Source: UBA6055 sp965214085
GTDB lineage: Bacteria; Chloroflexota; Anaerolineae; Aggregatilineales; Phototrophicaceae
Direction: 5' to 3'
NCBI GenBank assembly: GCA_965214085.1
Contig: OZ243937.1
Location: 1,116,001 to 1,180,000, forward strand
DNA: 64,000 bases
The translations under genes and the position numbers were made by a program. The notes under the pieces were generated by a model that did no database searches, was not told the DNA's origin, and was given only the letters and a program-made list of their open reading frames with translations. Positions 35,602-43,838 of this stretch are shown piece by piece; position 1 is the first letter of the stretch, and each line of letters begins with the position of its first letter.

Positions 35602-36411
35602 CTAAGGCTGAACCATTTCGACTGCCCGCGAATACTCATCAACGAAAACGCCGCAGGGCCCGCCTTTGTCGCTGGCGAGCAGATCCACTTCCTCGCCGGC
35701 GAAGTTCAGCACCGGGTGGTAAAATTCCGCCACTTTCTCCGCTTCGCCCACGATGTAATGGGCGATGAGCGCGCGACGGAATCGTGTCGCGCTGGTATTG
35801 GGGTAACTGCCGTGAATCACTTGTCCGTTGAAGAAGACCACATCGCCGGCCTGCATGATGACCGGCGCCGCTTCGCTCCCTGGCGGTATCGGCACGGTGG
35901 AAGCGCTGAAGCTCTGTGACGTATCGGCTTCGACCGTACATAGGCGGGGCAGGTCATGCGTTCGCGGCACAATCCGCAGGCAGCCGTTTTCTTCATCGCA
36001 GTCGTCGACGGCCATCCAGGCGGCCAGGCAGGTGCCCGGATGCACCCGTACCGGCGACTGGTCTTGGTGTAAAGCCTGCCCCCGCGCGGTCGGCGGCTTG
36101 AAATAAAACATAGTCTGGGCGGCGTAGGGCTCGGCGCCGAGCAGCGCGGTCGTCCATTGCCGCAGGCGCTCGTCCAGCAGCCAATCGAGCGAAAACTGGT
36201 CAAAGCGATGCGGGTGGATGATGCGCGGGTAGGCTTTCAGCGGGTCGTCTTCGCCCAGCAAGAAGGGGTCATCGCCAGCGAAGCCATGGCCCGCCGCGTT
36301 GAGCGCCATGTAATGTCCGCGAATAAAATCGATCTCCGCCGCGGAAAAGAGCGATGGGACGACAACAAACCCGTCTTCATGGTAGCGGTTAATCAAGGCA
36401 TTTTTGTTCAT
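35602..36411 (-). CDS. Phytanoyl-CoA dioxygenase (PhyH)-family Fe(II)/2-oxoglutarate oxygenase
   Basis: A 269-residue cupin-fold oxygenase. The iron-binding triad is visible as His-x-Asp in ALHQDQSP and the distal His in VIHGSYPN; the 2-oxoglutarate arginine follows in RFRRALIAHY. The N-terminal YHEDGFVVVPSLFSAAEI is typical of PhyH proteins. Members hydroxylate lipids, secondary metabolites or ectoine-like solutes; the substrate here is unknown. It is downstream of the two FemAB-type genes on the same strand (13-bp gap) and may be co-transcribed with them. It ends convergently, 10 bp after the alpha-2-macroglobulin stop. Confidence 0.87.
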   Translation of the reverse strand: MNKNALINRYHEDGFVVVPSLFSAAEIDFIRGHYMALNAAGHGFAGDDPFLLGEDDPLKAYPRIIHPHRFDQFSLDWLLDERLRQWTTALLGAEPYAAQTMFYFKPPTARGQALHQDQSPVRVHPGTCLAAWMAVDDCDEENGCLRIVPRTHDLPRLCTVEADTSQSFSASTVPIPPGSEAAPVIMQAGDVVFFNGQVIHGSYPNTSATRFRRALIAHYIVGEAEKVAEFYHPVLNFAGEEVDLLASDKGGPCGVFVDEYSRAVEMVQP

Positions 36412-36424
36412 CGTATGTCCTGTT

Positions 36425-37483
36425 TCACATCAGTTTGAGCAGTCGTGGCGCCAACTGCTCGTAAGTGTAATACAAGAGCGGGCTGCTTGCGAAATCCCAG
36501 GCGCCGATGTGCCGAGTCAAAGCGCCCCGGAAGCCGCGCTTGAATTGATACACGCCCCACAGGCTGTCGCTTTTGTCAAAATTGTCGGGCGCTCCCCACA
36601 TATCGTAGGTCGCGTAACCCTGTGCCTTGGCCCACTTCATCGCCGCCCACTGCAAAGCGTAATTGGGCATGCGCCCGCGTTCCTCGTTGGCGGACGCGCC
36701 GTAGAAATACCAGCACTTGCTGCCGAAGTGGAAGAGGATGACCTGCGCGATGGCCACGCCCCGGTATTCGGCGATCAGGGCATGGGCCAGCCCAGCCTCC
36801 ATGAAAGCGCGCCAAGCCCGCTGATAATACTCGATGGGACGGATAAGAAAGCCGTCGCGTTGCCCGGTGATTTGATATAGCTGATAGAGCCGGGGCAGGT
36901 CGTCGACGGTGGCTGCGCGAATCATCACTTCTTTTTTTGCGGCGACGCGTATTTTGCGGCGTGTGTTGCCGCTCATCGCCGCCAGAAGTTCGTCCTGGGA
37001 TCGCCGCAAGTCGATGCATAAGGTATTGCGGAATTGCACTTGCGAGCCGGAAAAACGCCAGCCGCGCTTTCTCAGCAGCGCCAAAACCTGCTTCCCCCCG
37101 GCGTCGGCATGGTCATCTTCGCCCCCCGGCAGGCCGGTGGCGGCGGCGACATCCGGATCGATTTTCAGCCAGACGACGCCGATGCGCGCGGCGCGCTGTT
37201 CCAGCTCGTCAAGTACGGCGTCGGCCAGGCCCTGGTCGGCAAAGTCAAGCGCCGGACCCTTGCTGACGACCATCACTTTCAGGGGGCCCAGCGCCTTCGT
37301 GGCCAAGCTGGCCTGCGCCACGACTCGCCCAGCGCGTTCGAAAGCCAGGCGCTCTGGCTGCCAGCCGCCCGTGGCTCGCTTGAACTCCCCCCATTCCCAA
37401 GTCTGCAAGATATGCGCGCCGGGCAGGCTGCGCAGGCTCTCGTTCCAGCGATCGCGCTCCCGGATTTCGTAGACCTTTAGAAT
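36425..37483 (-). CDS. FemAB/FemX-type peptidyltransferase (peptidoglycan bridge), proximal to phyH
   Basis: GNAT-fold transferase related to FemX/FemAB, which use aminoacyl-tRNA to add amino acids to the lipid II stem peptide. Visible: LQTWEWGEFKRATGGW at the N-terminus, MSGNTRRKIRVAAKK, and the C-terminal LQWAAMKWAKAQGYATYDMWGAPD with DSLWGVYQFKRGF. The first ordinary start (TTG, 37408) would cut off 25 residues that align with the paralogue next door (ILKVYEIRERDRWNESLRSL). I therefore extend to an ATT codon at 37483, preceded by AAGGAAG and 20 bp after the upstream stop. About 352 residues. The non-canonical start is inference. Confidence 0.8.
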   Translation of the reverse strand: MLKVYEIRERDRWNESLRSLPGAHILQTWEWGEFKRATGGWQPERLAFERAGRVVAQASLATKALGPLKVMVVSKGPALDFADQGLADAVLDELEQRAARIGVVWLKIDPDVAAATGLPGGEDDHADAGGKQVLALLRKRGWRFSGSQVQFRNTLCIDLRRSQDELLAAMSGNTRRKIRVAAKKEVMIRAATVDDLPRLYQLYQITGQRDGFLIRPIEYYQRAWRAFMEAGLAHALIAEYRGVAIAQVILFHFGSKCWYFYGASANEERGRMPNYALQWAAMKWAKAQGYATYDMWGAPDNFDKSDSLWGVYQFKRGFRGALTRHIGAWDFASSPLLYYTYEQLAPRLLKLM

Positions 37484-37503
37484 GATGGGCTTCCTTTTCG
37501 TCT

Positions 37504-38568
37504 TTAACGCCGCAGCTTCAGGGCCGCCCGATACGCCGCGTATACCAGCGGATTCCAGGCCAAATCCCAGGTCCCCAGCGTCCGCGTCACCTGGCCGCCC
37601 CAGCCGCGCTTGAAGCCGTATACGCCCCAGAGCCCGTCTTTGCGGCTTTTGAAGCCTGCTTCCAGCGCTGCTTCATCGTAATCGGGAACCCCCCACAGGT
37701 CATAGAAGCGGCAGCCGCGCTGCTGGGCCCATTTTATCGCCGCCCACTGTATGCCATAGGTCGCGTACAAGTTGCCTTGCGAGCGTGCGGACGCCCCATA
37801 GAGATACCATGCGGTGTCGCCCAGCGCGAAAACCATGATTGCCGCTAGCAGCTCGTCTTCATGCCGGGCCAGCAGCAAGGCGCCGTCCCCCGGCATAAAC
37901 AAATCATAGACAGCCTCAAAGTAACCAGCGCTGTGTACACCGAAGGCATTGCGCTGGCCGGTCTGCTGCATCAGGCAGTTGAAGCGCGGCAAATCGCTGC
38001 GGTCGCCTTCCCGATACACTACAGGACCCGATCGGCTTTTGCGGATTTTGCGGCGTGTGCCTTGGTTCATCCGCTGCATGATGTCGCTGTCATCACCATT
38101 GATATCGATGATTATTGTGGTCGGCGGTTGAATCGTCTGCGGGCTGGGCCGGAACCCAGCCTGCGCCAGGTCGGTTTCCGTTATTGCGCTGCCATGGCCC
38201 GGCTCAATCTTAAGGAAGGCGGCGCCAGTTTCTTGACGGATCGCCTGCCATAGCCGCGGAAAAAGCGTTGATTCGCTCGCGTAGGCGCCCATGGGCACGT
38301 AAGCCAACTGGCCAGCGCCGGCTGGCAAACGCTGCAGCAGCGCCAGCGCGCCGGCTTGAATGCCCTGCTCGTTCGATAGGGCGATGATGCGCGCATCCCA
38401 GCCAAATCGCGATTTTAGCTGGCCCCATCGCGACAGTTGCAGGAGATGGCCGCCAATGGGCTGCGCGCGCACGAAATCGTCCCAGGCGGCCGCGGCTGGC
38501 TGGCTGATGACAAGATGCTGAGATTGTGAAACAGTCATGCGTTCATTTTGGGGCAGCTTGATAAGCAT
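37504..38568 (-). CDS. FemAB/FemX-type peptidyltransferase (peptidoglycan bridge), distal paralogue
   Basis: A 354-residue paralogue of the adjacent gene, sharing LQLSRWGQLKSRFGW, MNQGTRRKIRKSR, IQWAAIKWAQQRGCRFYDLWGVPD and DGLWGVYGFKRGWGG. It is a GNAT-fold Fem transferase that probably adds a cross-bridge residue to lipid II. Two tandem copies suggest a two-residue bridge or two substrates. An alternative start is Met11 (38538, MTVSQSQHL). It is the first gene of a probable three-gene unit fem-fem-phyH. Some Fem-like proteins act outside cell-wall synthesis, so the exact acceptor is not certain. Confidence 0.85.
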   Translation of the reverse strand: MLIKLPQNERMTVSQSQHLVISQPAAAAWDDFVRAQPIGGHLLQLSRWGQLKSRFGWDARIIALSNEQGIQAGALALLQRLPAGAGQLAYVPMGAYASESTLFPRLWQAIRQETGAAFLKIEPGHGSAITETDLAQAGFRPSPQTIQPPTTIIIDINGDDSDIMQRMNQGTRRKIRKSRSGPVVYREGDRSDLPRFNCLMQQTGQRNAFGVHSAGYFEAVYDLFMPGDGALLLARHEDELLAAIMVFALGDTAWYLYGASARSQGNLYATYGIQWAAIKWAQQRGCRFYDLWGVPDYDEAALEAGFKSRKDGLWGVYGFKRGWGGQVTRTLGTWDLAWNPLVYAAYRAALKLRR

Positions 38569-38676
38569 TCATAGTGCAAATTCAGCCTCGCCGATGATAA
38601 GATTCCCGGCGCGGCAAAAGGCGCTGATTTCAGCCCCAGGATCTTGATATTGCGCCAAAAGCCGAATACAGGAAAA

Positions 38677-38827
38677 GTATCGTTTTCGGTTGAAACAAAA
38701 ACTTAACCATCGAGGACACCGAGAATTCGAGAGCACCGAGTAACTCAATCGAAATATGCCAAATTCTTTGTGTGCTTTGTGCCTTTGTGTCTTTGTGGTG
38801 AAATTGAATTTCAACCGAATTTGATAC
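38677..38827. repeat. Palindromic 'CACAGAG'-type intergenic repeat, copy C
   Basis: Lies in the 462-bp divergent gap between the femX-like gene and nuoA. The terminal arms match at 16 of 19 positions (38677-38695 with 38809-38827), including a perfect TTCGGTTGAAA/TTTCAACCGAA. The inner arms read AACCATCGAGGACACCGAGA and GCCTTTGTGTCTTTGTGGTG, a diverged form of the motif in the other copies. Short frames reading TTKTQRHKAHKE across it are artefacts. The rest of the gap (38828-39030) is the nuo promoter and leader. Confidence 0.7.
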
Positions 38828-38849
38828 ACTACCCAAATACAAAAGTCCG

Positions 38850-38884
38850 TTGCATTAGCGAAACCCTACTGCTATACTAATGCA
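38850..38884 (+). promoter_or_regulatory. nuo operon promoter with overlapping inverted-repeat operator
   Basis: TTGCAT (38850-38855), 17 bp, TATACT (38873-38878); start site near 38885, giving a leader of about 146 nt before nuoA. Perfect 8-bp arms TGCATTAG (38851-38858) and CTAATGCA (38877-38884) flank the spacer and cover both hexamers. This is the arrangement expected of an operator for a dimeric regulator. The regulator is not identified. Confidence 0.55.
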
Positions 38885-39030
38885 GTTTGTGATAAAAGGC
38901 GCAATCCACATTGAAGCGACGCCGATTGTGTCCGATAATCCGGGCGAGAGTCATGGGCTTTACACGGCGCTTTGAGTGGTCAGCCCGTAAAGAAACACTG
39001 CCGTCTGGCCTAACTTAGGATGAACCGCTG

Positions 39031-39393
39031 ATGAACGTTTTGAACGAATGGGCATTTGTCGGCTTGTTTGCCGTGATGGCGCCGGTGTTCCCGGCTCTGC
39101 CTATCGTCATCGCCTGGATATTCCGCCCGCGCAAGCCGAACGTGCTTAAGAGTTCTACTTATGAATGCGGCGTTGAGACTATCGGTGACACTTGGGTGCA
39201 ATTCCGTGTGCAGTACTACATTTATGGTCTGATTTTCTTGGTATTTGATGTCGAAATGGTGTTCTTATTCCCTTGGGCGGTGGCTTATAACGAGATGAGC
39301 CTGTTTGGATTCATCGCCGGTTTTCTCTTTATTTTCTTGCTGACGGACGCGCTTTTCTACGCTTGGAAAAAGAACGCGCTGGACTGGAAATAG
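39031..39393 (+). CDS. nuoA: NADH-quinone oxidoreductase subunit A
   Basis: Small membrane-arm subunit of complex I at the junction with the peripheral arm. 120 residues, three membrane segments. The conserved loop SSTYECGVETIGDTWVQFRVQYY contains the family's ECG motif, followed by FLVFDVEMVFLFPWA. TAGGATG provides the ribosome-binding site. It is first gene of the cluster, but nuoB, C and D, which normally follow it, are absent: the next gene is nuoH. Confidence 0.95.
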   Translation: MNVLNEWAFVGLFAVMAPVFPALPIVIAWIFRPRKPNVLKSSTYECGVETIGDTWVQFRVQYYIYGLIFLVFDVEMVFLFPWAVAYNEMSLFGFIAGFLFIFLLTDALFYAWKKNALDWK

Positions 39394-39422
39394 GCGCCAG
39401 CTGACGCGAGCGGGAGACGACA

Positions 39423-40640
39423 ATGGACGAGCTGTGTACAGGTTTGTGCCGCCTCATGGTGGATTCCGGCGCGGATGCCGGGCTGGCGCAGTTTTTGTCG
39501 TTGCTGGTCGGCGTGCTGCTGGTCAGCGGAGTGCCGCTGATCACCGTCATCCTCCTGATTTGGATTGAGCGCAAGGTGGCTGCGCGTATTCAAGACCGCA
39601 TCGGCCCCAATCGCGTTGGCCCCATCGGCTTGATGCAGACCTTCGCCGATCTTCTCAAACTGCTGGGCAAGGAAGACATTACGCCGACCAATGCTGACCG
39701 CTGGCTGTATAACGCCGCGCCGCTGGTTTCATTCGCTTCAGTCGTTCTCATTTGGGCGGTGGTGCCCTTTACGCCCTTCCATTACGGCGTCGATCTCGAA
39801 ATTGGCGCGTTGTTCTTTGTGGCAATCGCTTCCTTCGGCACGCTGGCCATCATGGTCGCCGGCTGGGCAAGCAATAACAAATACGCGCTGCTGGGCGCCT
39901 TTCGCGTGGTGTCCCTGCTGGTAAGTTACGAGGTGCCCTTGGTCTTCGCCTTGCTCGTGCCGGTTTTGCTAGCTGGCAGCATGAGCATGCTCGACATCGT
40001 AAACGCGCAGACGGGCATGTGGTTCGTCGTTTTGTCGCCGCTAGCGTTTGTCATCTTCTACGTGTCCTCGCAAGCCGAGACCGGGCGCGCGCCTTTCGAC
40101 TTGATCGAGGCGGAGTCCGAACTGGTGGCCGGCTTCAATATCGAATATTCAGGCATGAAATTCGGCATGTTCTTCGCCGCCGAATTCTTGCACGTTTTCA
40201 CTAACGGTATCTTGATGGCGCTGTTATTCTTCGGCGGCTGGTTGGGCCCGCTGTATTACGAATCGCCGCTGATTGCATTCGCCTGGCTGGGCTTGAAAGG
40301 CGGCCTCATCTACTTGACGACGTTATGGCTGCGCAATACCGTGCCGCGCCTGCGCATCGACCAGATCATGGCTTTCAACTGGAAGTTTCTGGTACCCTTG
40401 TCAATCGCCAACTTGATCTTCATATCGGCCGCGCTGAAGGTGATGCAAGAAATCGGCTGGGCGCCCCGCGACATGATCGGCGCCAGCTTCGGCGACTTGA
40501 TCCCGACCACGCTGATCATGCTGCTAATCAACGGCGCGATGATCATCTACCTGATGGGCATTTTGCGCAAGAAGGGCCGAGAGGCGCGCCGAGAATCGCC
40601 GTCGACGCGCGCAACGCTGGCTCAAGCGGCGGCGGACTAG
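39423..40640 (+). CDS. nuoH: NADH-quinone oxidoreductase subunit H
   Basis: Heel subunit of complex I forming the quinone chamber, 405 residues with about eight membrane helices. Signatures: LIWIERKVAARIQDRIGPNRVGP, GPIGLMQTFADLLKLLGKED, and the acidic quinone-site loop SSQAETGRAPFDLIEAESEL running into VAGFNIEYSGMKFG. A Lys/Arg-rich C-terminal tail of about 30 residues extends past the last helix. It ends 11 bp before nuoJ; nuoI, usually in between, is missing. Confidence 0.96.
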   Translation: MDELCTGLCRLMVDSGADAGLAQFLSLLVGVLLVSGVPLITVILLIWIERKVAARIQDRIGPNRVGPIGLMQTFADLLKLLGKEDITPTNADRWLYNAAPLVSFASVVLIWAVVPFTPFHYGVDLEIGALFFVAIASFGTLAIMVAGWASNNKYALLGAFRVVSLLVSYEVPLVFALLVPVLLAGSMSMLDIVNAQTGMWFVVLSPLAFVIFYVSSQAETGRAPFDLIEAESELVAGFNIEYSGMKFGMFFAAEFLHVFTNGILMALLFFGGWLGPLYYESPLIAFAWLGLKGGLIYLTTLWLRNTVPRLRIDQIMAFNWKFLVPLSIANLIFISAALKVMQEIGWAPRDMIGASFGDLIPTTLIMLLINGAMIIYLMGILRKKGREARRESPSTRATLAQAAAD

Positions 40641-40651
40641 GGGGCGGCCAG

Positions 40652-41164
40652 ATGGAACTCAACGCAGTCACGATCGGGTTCGTCGTGTTTACCATATTCA
40701 CGCTTGGCGGCGCTTTTGGCGTCGTAACCACGCGCAACCTCTTCCAAGGCACGATTTGGCTGATGCTCAGCCTCTTCGGCGTGGCGGGTTATTTTGTCCT
40801 GCTTAGCGCGCCATTCCTGGCGGCTGTGCAGGTGCTGGTTTACATCGGCGCCATCGCAATCCTAATCACCTTCGCGGTCATGCTGACGCGCAGCGTCACG
40901 CGTATCAAAGCGCGCTATGTTCGCCTCATACCCAGTTTCATCGGGTCCTTGGCGCTTTTTCTGATTTTGCTGCTTGGCATCACCATCCCGATTTTCGGCG
41001 GTCATTTGCCGGAGTCGGCGCCGGAATACGTCGCCACCACGCGCGACCTGGGCGCGGCGCTGGTGGACGAGAACGGCTACGTCGTGCCCTTCATGCTGGC
41101 ATCGGTATTGCTGACGGCTGCCATGATCGGCGCGATATTCATCGCTCGCGACGAGACGACGTAG
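40652..41164 (+). CDS. nuoJ: NADH-quinone oxidoreductase subunit J
   Basis: Membrane-arm subunit with five helices, 170 residues. The third helix carries the conserved pi-bulge-type segment VQVLVYIGAIAILITFAVML, with the conserved tyrosine and glycine. The start is MELNAVTIGF at 40652; the frame is open a further 109 codons upstream, but only as a shadow of nuoH. The ATG is 11 bp after the nuoH stop. Confidence 0.94.
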   Translation: MELNAVTIGFVVFTIFTLGGAFGVVTTRNLFQGTIWLMLSLFGVAGYFVLLSAPFLAAVQVLVYIGAIAILITFAVMLTRSVTRIKARYVRLIPSFIGSLALFLILLLGITIPIFGGHLPESAPEYVATTRDLGAALVDENGYVVPFMLASVLLTAAMIGAIFIARDETT

Positions 41165-41178
41165 GGCGGAGTGACAAA

Positions 41179-41496
41179 ATGATTCCTCTCTGGATGTATC
41201 TGGCGGTCGCGGCGGCCCTGTTTTCACTGGGTGTCTTTGGCGTGCTGGCGCGGCGCAACGCTGTCGCGATTCTGATGAGTGTTGAGTTGATGCTGAACGC
41301 GGTCAATATCAACTTGGTGGCGTTTTGGCGCTACAGCGAAACGGGGACTGACTTGCTGCTCAACGGCTACGCCTTCACCGCCTTTGTGCTGATAGTGGCG
41401 GCGGCGGAGGCTGCCGTCGGCTTGGCGATCATCATCACGGTTTATCGCAACCGGCGTTCGGTAATACCGGAACAAGCCGTCGCGCTGAAAGGGTAA
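41179..41496 (+). CDS. nuoK: NADH-quinone oxidoreductase subunit K
   Basis: Small antiporter-related (MrpC-like) membrane subunit, 105 residues, three helices. The two conserved glutamates of the proton path are present: Glu in MSVELMLNAVNINLVAF and Glu in VAAAEAAVGLAIIITVYR. The spacing of 14 bp after nuoJ and 8 bp before nuoL indicates a single operon. Confidence 0.95.
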   Translation: MIPLWMYLAVAAALFSLGVFGVLARRNAVAILMSVELMLNAVNINLVAFWRYSETGTDLLLNGYAFTAFVLIVAAAEAAVGLAIIITVYRNRRSVIPEQAVALKG

Positions 41497-41504
41497 GGAC
41501 CCTG

Positions 41505-43826
41505 ATGGATTTCCTTAACGACCCAAACGCATTGCCTTGGCTTATCCCGGCCGGGCCCTTGCTGGCCTTTCTGATTATCACGCTGATAACCAATAAGTCG
41601 AAGCTGACGCCAGCCACGGACCAGCATGAATACGGCGGTCATCATCCGGATTATGACGGCATGTCCGTGCCGGTGGTTCATCCCTGGAGCCGCGTAATCA
41701 GTATTGTTGTGGGCTTGGTCGGTGTCATCGCAGCGCTCGTGATTAGTTGGCAGACGCTCAGCAACGCCTCTCAGCTGCATCACATCGGGCAGGAAGTGCT
41801 GGCGAGCAGCATCGACTGGATGGATACGGGCGAGACCACCTTCAAAATAGGTGTCCTGGTCGACCCGGCTACGGTGATTATGCTGGTCATGGTGCCTATC
41901 GCCGTCTTGATGATCTTCATTTATTCCATCGGTTATATGGCGCACGACCCGCGGCAGGCGCGCTTTTTCGCGCTGATTTCGCTTTTCGCCGGCGCCATGC
42001 TGACGCTGGTGGTGGCCGATAATGTGCTGCTGCTATTCGTCGGCTGGGAGATTATGGGCGTCTGTTCTTATATGCTCATCGGCTTCTGGTTCGAGAAGGA
42101 AAGCGCCTACAAAGCCGCCATCAAAGCCTTTACCACCACGCGCATCGCTGACGTGGTTATGCTGCTGGGGATTGTCTATCTATACAGCATCACCGGTACG
42201 CTCAGTTTCCGCGAAATCATGTACAACCCGGAAACGCTGGACATGCTGGCCACAACCACGCCGATCATTTTCGGCGGCTGGACCGTCAGCGCCGCTAGCA
42301 TCATCGGCATCTTTCTCATCATCGGCACGGTGGGTAAATCGGCGCAGTTTCCGCTGCATGTTTGGCTGCCCGACGCCATGGAAGGTCCTACGCCCGTCAG
42401 CGCGATGATCCACGCGGCGGCCATGGTCTCGGCTGGCATCTTTTCGCTGATTCGTTTGTATCCGCTATTTGCCGCCGGCGGAGATCCGCATCATGGCGTC
42501 ATGACCGAGCCGCTGGCGTTCATGGCCGTGGTCGGCGCATTCACGGCTTTGCTCGCGGCCACGATGGCGGTGGCGCAGAACGATGTCAAAGCTGTGCTGG
42601 CTTATTCGACGATTTCGCAGCTGGGTTTCATGATGGCGGCTCTGGGCATCGGCGCCTATATCGCGGCCGCCTTCCATCTCATCACCCACGCCTTTTTCAA
42701 AGCCCTGCTCTTTATGGCGGCTGGCTCGGTGATTCACGGCATGGAGCGCGGCGAGCACCATGTACATGAACACGGCGACCACGCGCATGACGACCACGAG
42801 GAGCACTTCGACCCGCAGGATATGTTTAATATGGGCGGCTTGCGCAAGACCATGCCGGTTACATTCTGGACATTCTTGATCGGCGGCTTGTCGCTCTCCG
42901 GCTTGCCCATCATCACAGCCGGCTTCTGGTCCAAAGACGAGATTCTGGCCGACGCCTGGCTGGGCATTGAGAAGTATGGCAGCGGCGCCCATGCGCTGGT
43001 TTTTGTGCTGCTGGCGCTGGCGGCATTTATGACCGCCTTCTACACCATGCGCCAAATCTCGCTGACCTTCGGCGGCGAGCCGCGCAGTGAAGCCGCCAAA
43101 CACGCCAGCCTGGGGCAGGGGCTCGTCAGCTTTACGATGACGCTCCCGCTGATCATCTTGGCAGTGTTTGCCATCGTTGCCGGCTTCGTCGGCGTGCCGA
43201 GCGATTTTCCCGTATTGGGCCCCATCTTCTCGCCGCAGTACAACCCCTTTCATCATCTGGTGATCGAAGCGCTGCCGCTGTCCGAGTCGACCGCCGCCTT
43301 CGCCTCCTTGCCCGATTATCACCCGCACGCGCCGCCCTTTAACATCGTCCCCGTCGCCACCTCGTTTATTGTGGCGCTGCTGGGTTTGTGGCTGGGCTAT
43401 ATGGTCTATTGGCGCAAGCCGCTTAAAGCCGGGCAGAGCGACCCGCTGATTAAGACCTTGGGCCCGCTGCATCCGCTGTTTAAGAACCGTTATTATCTGG
43501 ACGATATATATGGCGATGTATTTGTCAAGCCGTCCCAATGGCTGGCGCGGCAAGTCATCACTTTTCTCGATCGCGGCATTATAGACGCCATCTTGCATAT
43601 CATCGCGCGGGTATCCACCTGGCTGGGCGACTTGACCAAAGTCCTGAACCTCTGGCTGATTGACGGGGTCGGCGACGGCATCCCCATCGCCATCTTCAAT
43701 TTCGGCGGCTGGCTGCGGCGTATGCAAACGGGGCGTATTCAGCAGTACTTGCTGCTGGTTCTTGTCGCTGCGGTTCTCATCGGCATCGTCCTGGTTCTGT
43801 CGTCGGGCGCGGCGTTGGCGCAATAG
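41505..43826 (+). CDS. nuoL: NADH-quinone oxidoreductase subunit L with a His-rich loop
   Basis: Distal antiporter-like proton-pumping subunit of complex I. The 773 residues are longer than the common 610-660. Motifs: LLFVGWEIMGVCSYMLIGFW with the key Glu, FPLHVWLPDAMEGPTPVSAM with lysine partners nearby, LAYSTISQLGFM, and the long C-terminal amphipathic (HL) helix region ending in extra helices. After AAGSVIHGMERG an insertion (about residues 417-434) is dominated by His, Asp and Glu (EHHVHEHGDHAHDDHEEH), where homologues have a short HHEQD-type loop. Metal binding or pH sensing is conceivable but unproven. Confidence 0.95.
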   Translation: MDFLNDPNALPWLIPAGPLLAFLIITLITNKSKLTPATDQHEYGGHHPDYDGMSVPVVHPWSRVISIVVGLVGVIAALVISWQTLSNASQLHHIGQEVLASSIDWMDTGETTFKIGVLVDPATVIMLVMVPIAVLMIFIYSIGYMAHDPRQARFFALISLFAGAMLTLVVADNVLLLFVGWEIMGVCSYMLIGFWFEKESAYKAAIKAFTTTRIADVVMLLGIVYLYSITGTLSFREIMYNPETLDMLATTTPIIFGGWTVSAASIIGIFLIIGTVGKSAQFPLHVWLPDAMEGPTPVSAMIHAAAMVSAGIFSLIRLYPLFAAGGDPHHGVMTEPLAFMAVVGAFTALLAATMAVAQNDVKAVLAYSTISQLGFMMAALGIGAYIAAAFHLITHAFFKALLFMAAGSVIHGMERGEHHVHEHGDHAHDDHEEHFDPQDMFNMGGLRKTMPVTFWTFLIGGLSLSGLPIITAGFWSKDEILADAWLGIEKYGSGAHALVFVLLALAAFMTAFYTMRQISLTFGGEPRSEAAKHASLGQGLVSFTMTLPLIILAVFAIVAGFVGVPSDFPVLGPIFSPQYNPFHHLVIEALPLSESTAAFASLPDYHPHAPPFNIVPVATSFIVALLGLWLGYMVYWRKPLKAGQSDPLIKTLGPLHPLFKNRYYLDDIYGDVFVKPSQWLARQVITFLDRGIIDAILHIIARVSTWLGDLTKVLNLWLIDGVGDGIPIAIFNFGGWLRRMQTGRIQQYLLLVLVAAVLIGIVLVLSSGAALAQ

Positions 43827-43838
43827 GGAGACGCATTC

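Noticed and set aside
38569..38829. 86-codon minus-strand frame inside repeat copy C
   Set aside because: The TTKTQRHKAHKE-type peptide is produced by the repeat itself, not by a gene.
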